Source: an uncultured Eubacterium sp.
Lineage (GTDB): Bacteria; Bacillota; Clostridia; Oscillospirales; Acutalibacteraceae
Assembly (NCBI GenBank): GCA_902462495.1
Contig: CABQCC010000093.1
Span: 1-5,833, forward strand
Reading direction: 5' to 3'
DNA length: 5,833 nt
The position numbers were made by a program, and so were the translations under genes. Position 1 is the stretch's first letter; every line of letters begins with the position of its first letter. Below are positions 5,330 through 5,833 of this stretch, piece by piece. The notes under the pieces were generated by a model that did not search any database, was not told the DNA's origin, and was given only the letters and a program-made list of their open reading frames with translations.

Positions 5330-5785
5330 CTAAATATGTTTAAAAATATTTAAAAATATATAATTAAAATCAATCGTTTCAACAGCCTTGTCGGCATATA
5401 AAGGAATGCTCTTTATCTTTTTACTGTTGGATATAATGTCTATTTTACCGAGATTGTCGCCTTTTTTAATCGGTGCTTTTACCTCTTTTTTTCTTTTATA
5501 TTTGTATTTTAAATCATCATTACCTTTTGGAACAATCAATTTTATGTTTTTATCATACACAGGTTTGATTTGCTTTTCTTTACCGTTTTTTACTTTTACA
5601 GGCTTTATTTTCTTTTTATCAACATTTATATTTATGCAAGAATAATTCGCAAAACCCGTATCAAGCAAATAAGAGGCTGTGTTAAATCTATGTTCACTTG
5701 TGTCCGAACCCAAAACAACGGCAACGAGGTTTAATCCGTCACGGCTTGCAGTTGCACTCACGCAAAAGCCTGCATTCGATGAAAA
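5330..5785 (-). CDS. D-Ala-D-Ala carboxypeptidase (PBP5/DacF-like), C-terminal part; frame broken at its 5' end
   Basis: These low-molecular-weight penicillin-binding proteins trim the terminal D-alanine from peptidoglycan stem peptides outside the membrane. The open frame reads FSSNAGFCVSATASRDG and then LNLVAVVLGSDT, which is the stretch that directly follows the KTG motif in peptidase family S11. Next come SEHRFNTASYLLDTGF and a PBP5_C-type beta domain of roughly 80 residues, rich in lysine, with APIKKGDNLGKIDI and IPLYADKAVE. The end, TIDFNYIFLNIFKHI, looks like a short C-terminal membrane-anchoring helix. The stop is TAG at 5330-5332. Upstream, the frame meets TAA at 5786-5788 and TGA at 5819-5821, so it cannot be read to the window edge. 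A start at the GTG at 5759-5761 would cut into the catalytic domain and has no functional sense. The SxxK and SxN motifs lie outside the window. This is either a damaged gene or a sequence error near a contig end. Confidence 0.8.
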   Translation of the reverse strand, partial: FSSNAGFCVSATASRDGLNLVAVVLGSDTSEHRFNTASYLLDTGFANYSCININVDKKKIKPVKVKNGKEKQIKPVYDKNIKLIVPKGNDDLKYKYKRKKEVKAPIKKGDNLGKIDIISNSKKIKSIPLYADKAVETIDFNYIFLNIFKHI

Positions 5786-5833
5786 TTAAGTCCGCCCTGA
5801 ATCCAAGCGTAAAACGGTTCACGAATAGGCGCA
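5786..5833 (-). other. Edge segment out of frame with the carboxypeptidase
   Basis: In the carboxypeptidase frame this stretch holds two stop codons. In a second minus-strand frame it reads APIREPFYAWIQGGLN, where the GGL could be the residues before the expected KTG. A third frame is also open but shows nothing familiar. KTG appears in none of the three. The stretch could be the same gene shifted by a seven-base loss, or unrelated sequence joined to it; 48 bases are too few to decide. Confidence 0.35.

Noticed and set aside
5313..5382. Possible terminator after the carboxypeptidase gene and a tandem TAAAAATATT repeat near its 3' end
   Set aside because: The T-run at 5313-5319 (minus strand) has no GC-bearing stem beside it, and the tandem repeat is just two copies of AT-only sequence within the coding end.
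5388..5645. Hydrophobic 85-codon plus-strand frame that looks like a membrane protein
   Set aside because: It is the complement of the lysine-rich PBP5_C domain; AAA/AAG lysine codons read as TTT/CTT on the other strand, producing false phenylalanine and leucine runs.
1..5833. Search for a novel defence, toxin-antitoxin, mobile or CRISPR system
   Set aside because: All complete genes but one are recognised housekeeping genes; no transposase, phage, repeat array or toxin-antitoxin pair is visible. The only unassigned complete gene is the single P-loop protein.

Overview
The window is an AT-rich stretch of housekeeping genes from a low-GC Gram-positive bacterium, most likely a gut-type clostridium (Clostridia, possibly Oscillospirales or Lachnospirales). 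The evidence is strong AAGGAGG-type Shine-Dalgarno sites before most genes, sigma-A-like promoters with 17-base spacers, the four-cysteine form of ribosomal protein L28, an acyl-phosphate acyltransferase (PlsY), the EngA-type GTPase Der, and a PBP5-like D,D-carboxypeptidase with a lysine-rich C-terminal domain. The lineage is an inference; no rRNA is present to settle it.

Layout. The left edge holds the first 33 codons of recA on the minus strand. An AT-rich divergent promoter region separates it from rpmB (L28) on the plus strand, the only complete plus-strand gene. rpmB ends at its own hairpin terminator and converges on a four-gene minus-strand block. In transcription order this is yceD (DUF177), rpmF (L32, too short for a usual ORF cutoff), der and plsY. 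The block starts at a perfect consensus promoter (TTGACA-17-TATAAT) and ends in a second hairpin whose stem contains the plsY stop codon. der and plsY overlap by four bases, and a hairpin sits between rpmF and der.

Upstream, also on the minus strand, pgi (glucose-6-phosphate isomerase) has its own promoter and is followed after 43 bases by a small unidentified P-loop NTPase gene, which ends at a GNRA-loop terminator. The right edge holds the 3' part of a D-Ala-D-Ala carboxypeptidase gene. Its reading frame breaks just where the KTG active-site motif should lie, about 48 bases from the window end.

Functionally, the yceD-rpmF-der-plsY block joins large-subunit ribosome assembly (YceD, L32, Der) with phospholipid synthesis (PlsY). 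All promoters, terminators and start choices come from reading the bases; none has been tested. I see no mobile element, CRISPR array, tRNA or defence system. The points most worth a second look are the broken carboxypeptidase frame, the paired ATATACCATA sites in the recA/rpmB promoter region, and the P-loop protein after pgi.
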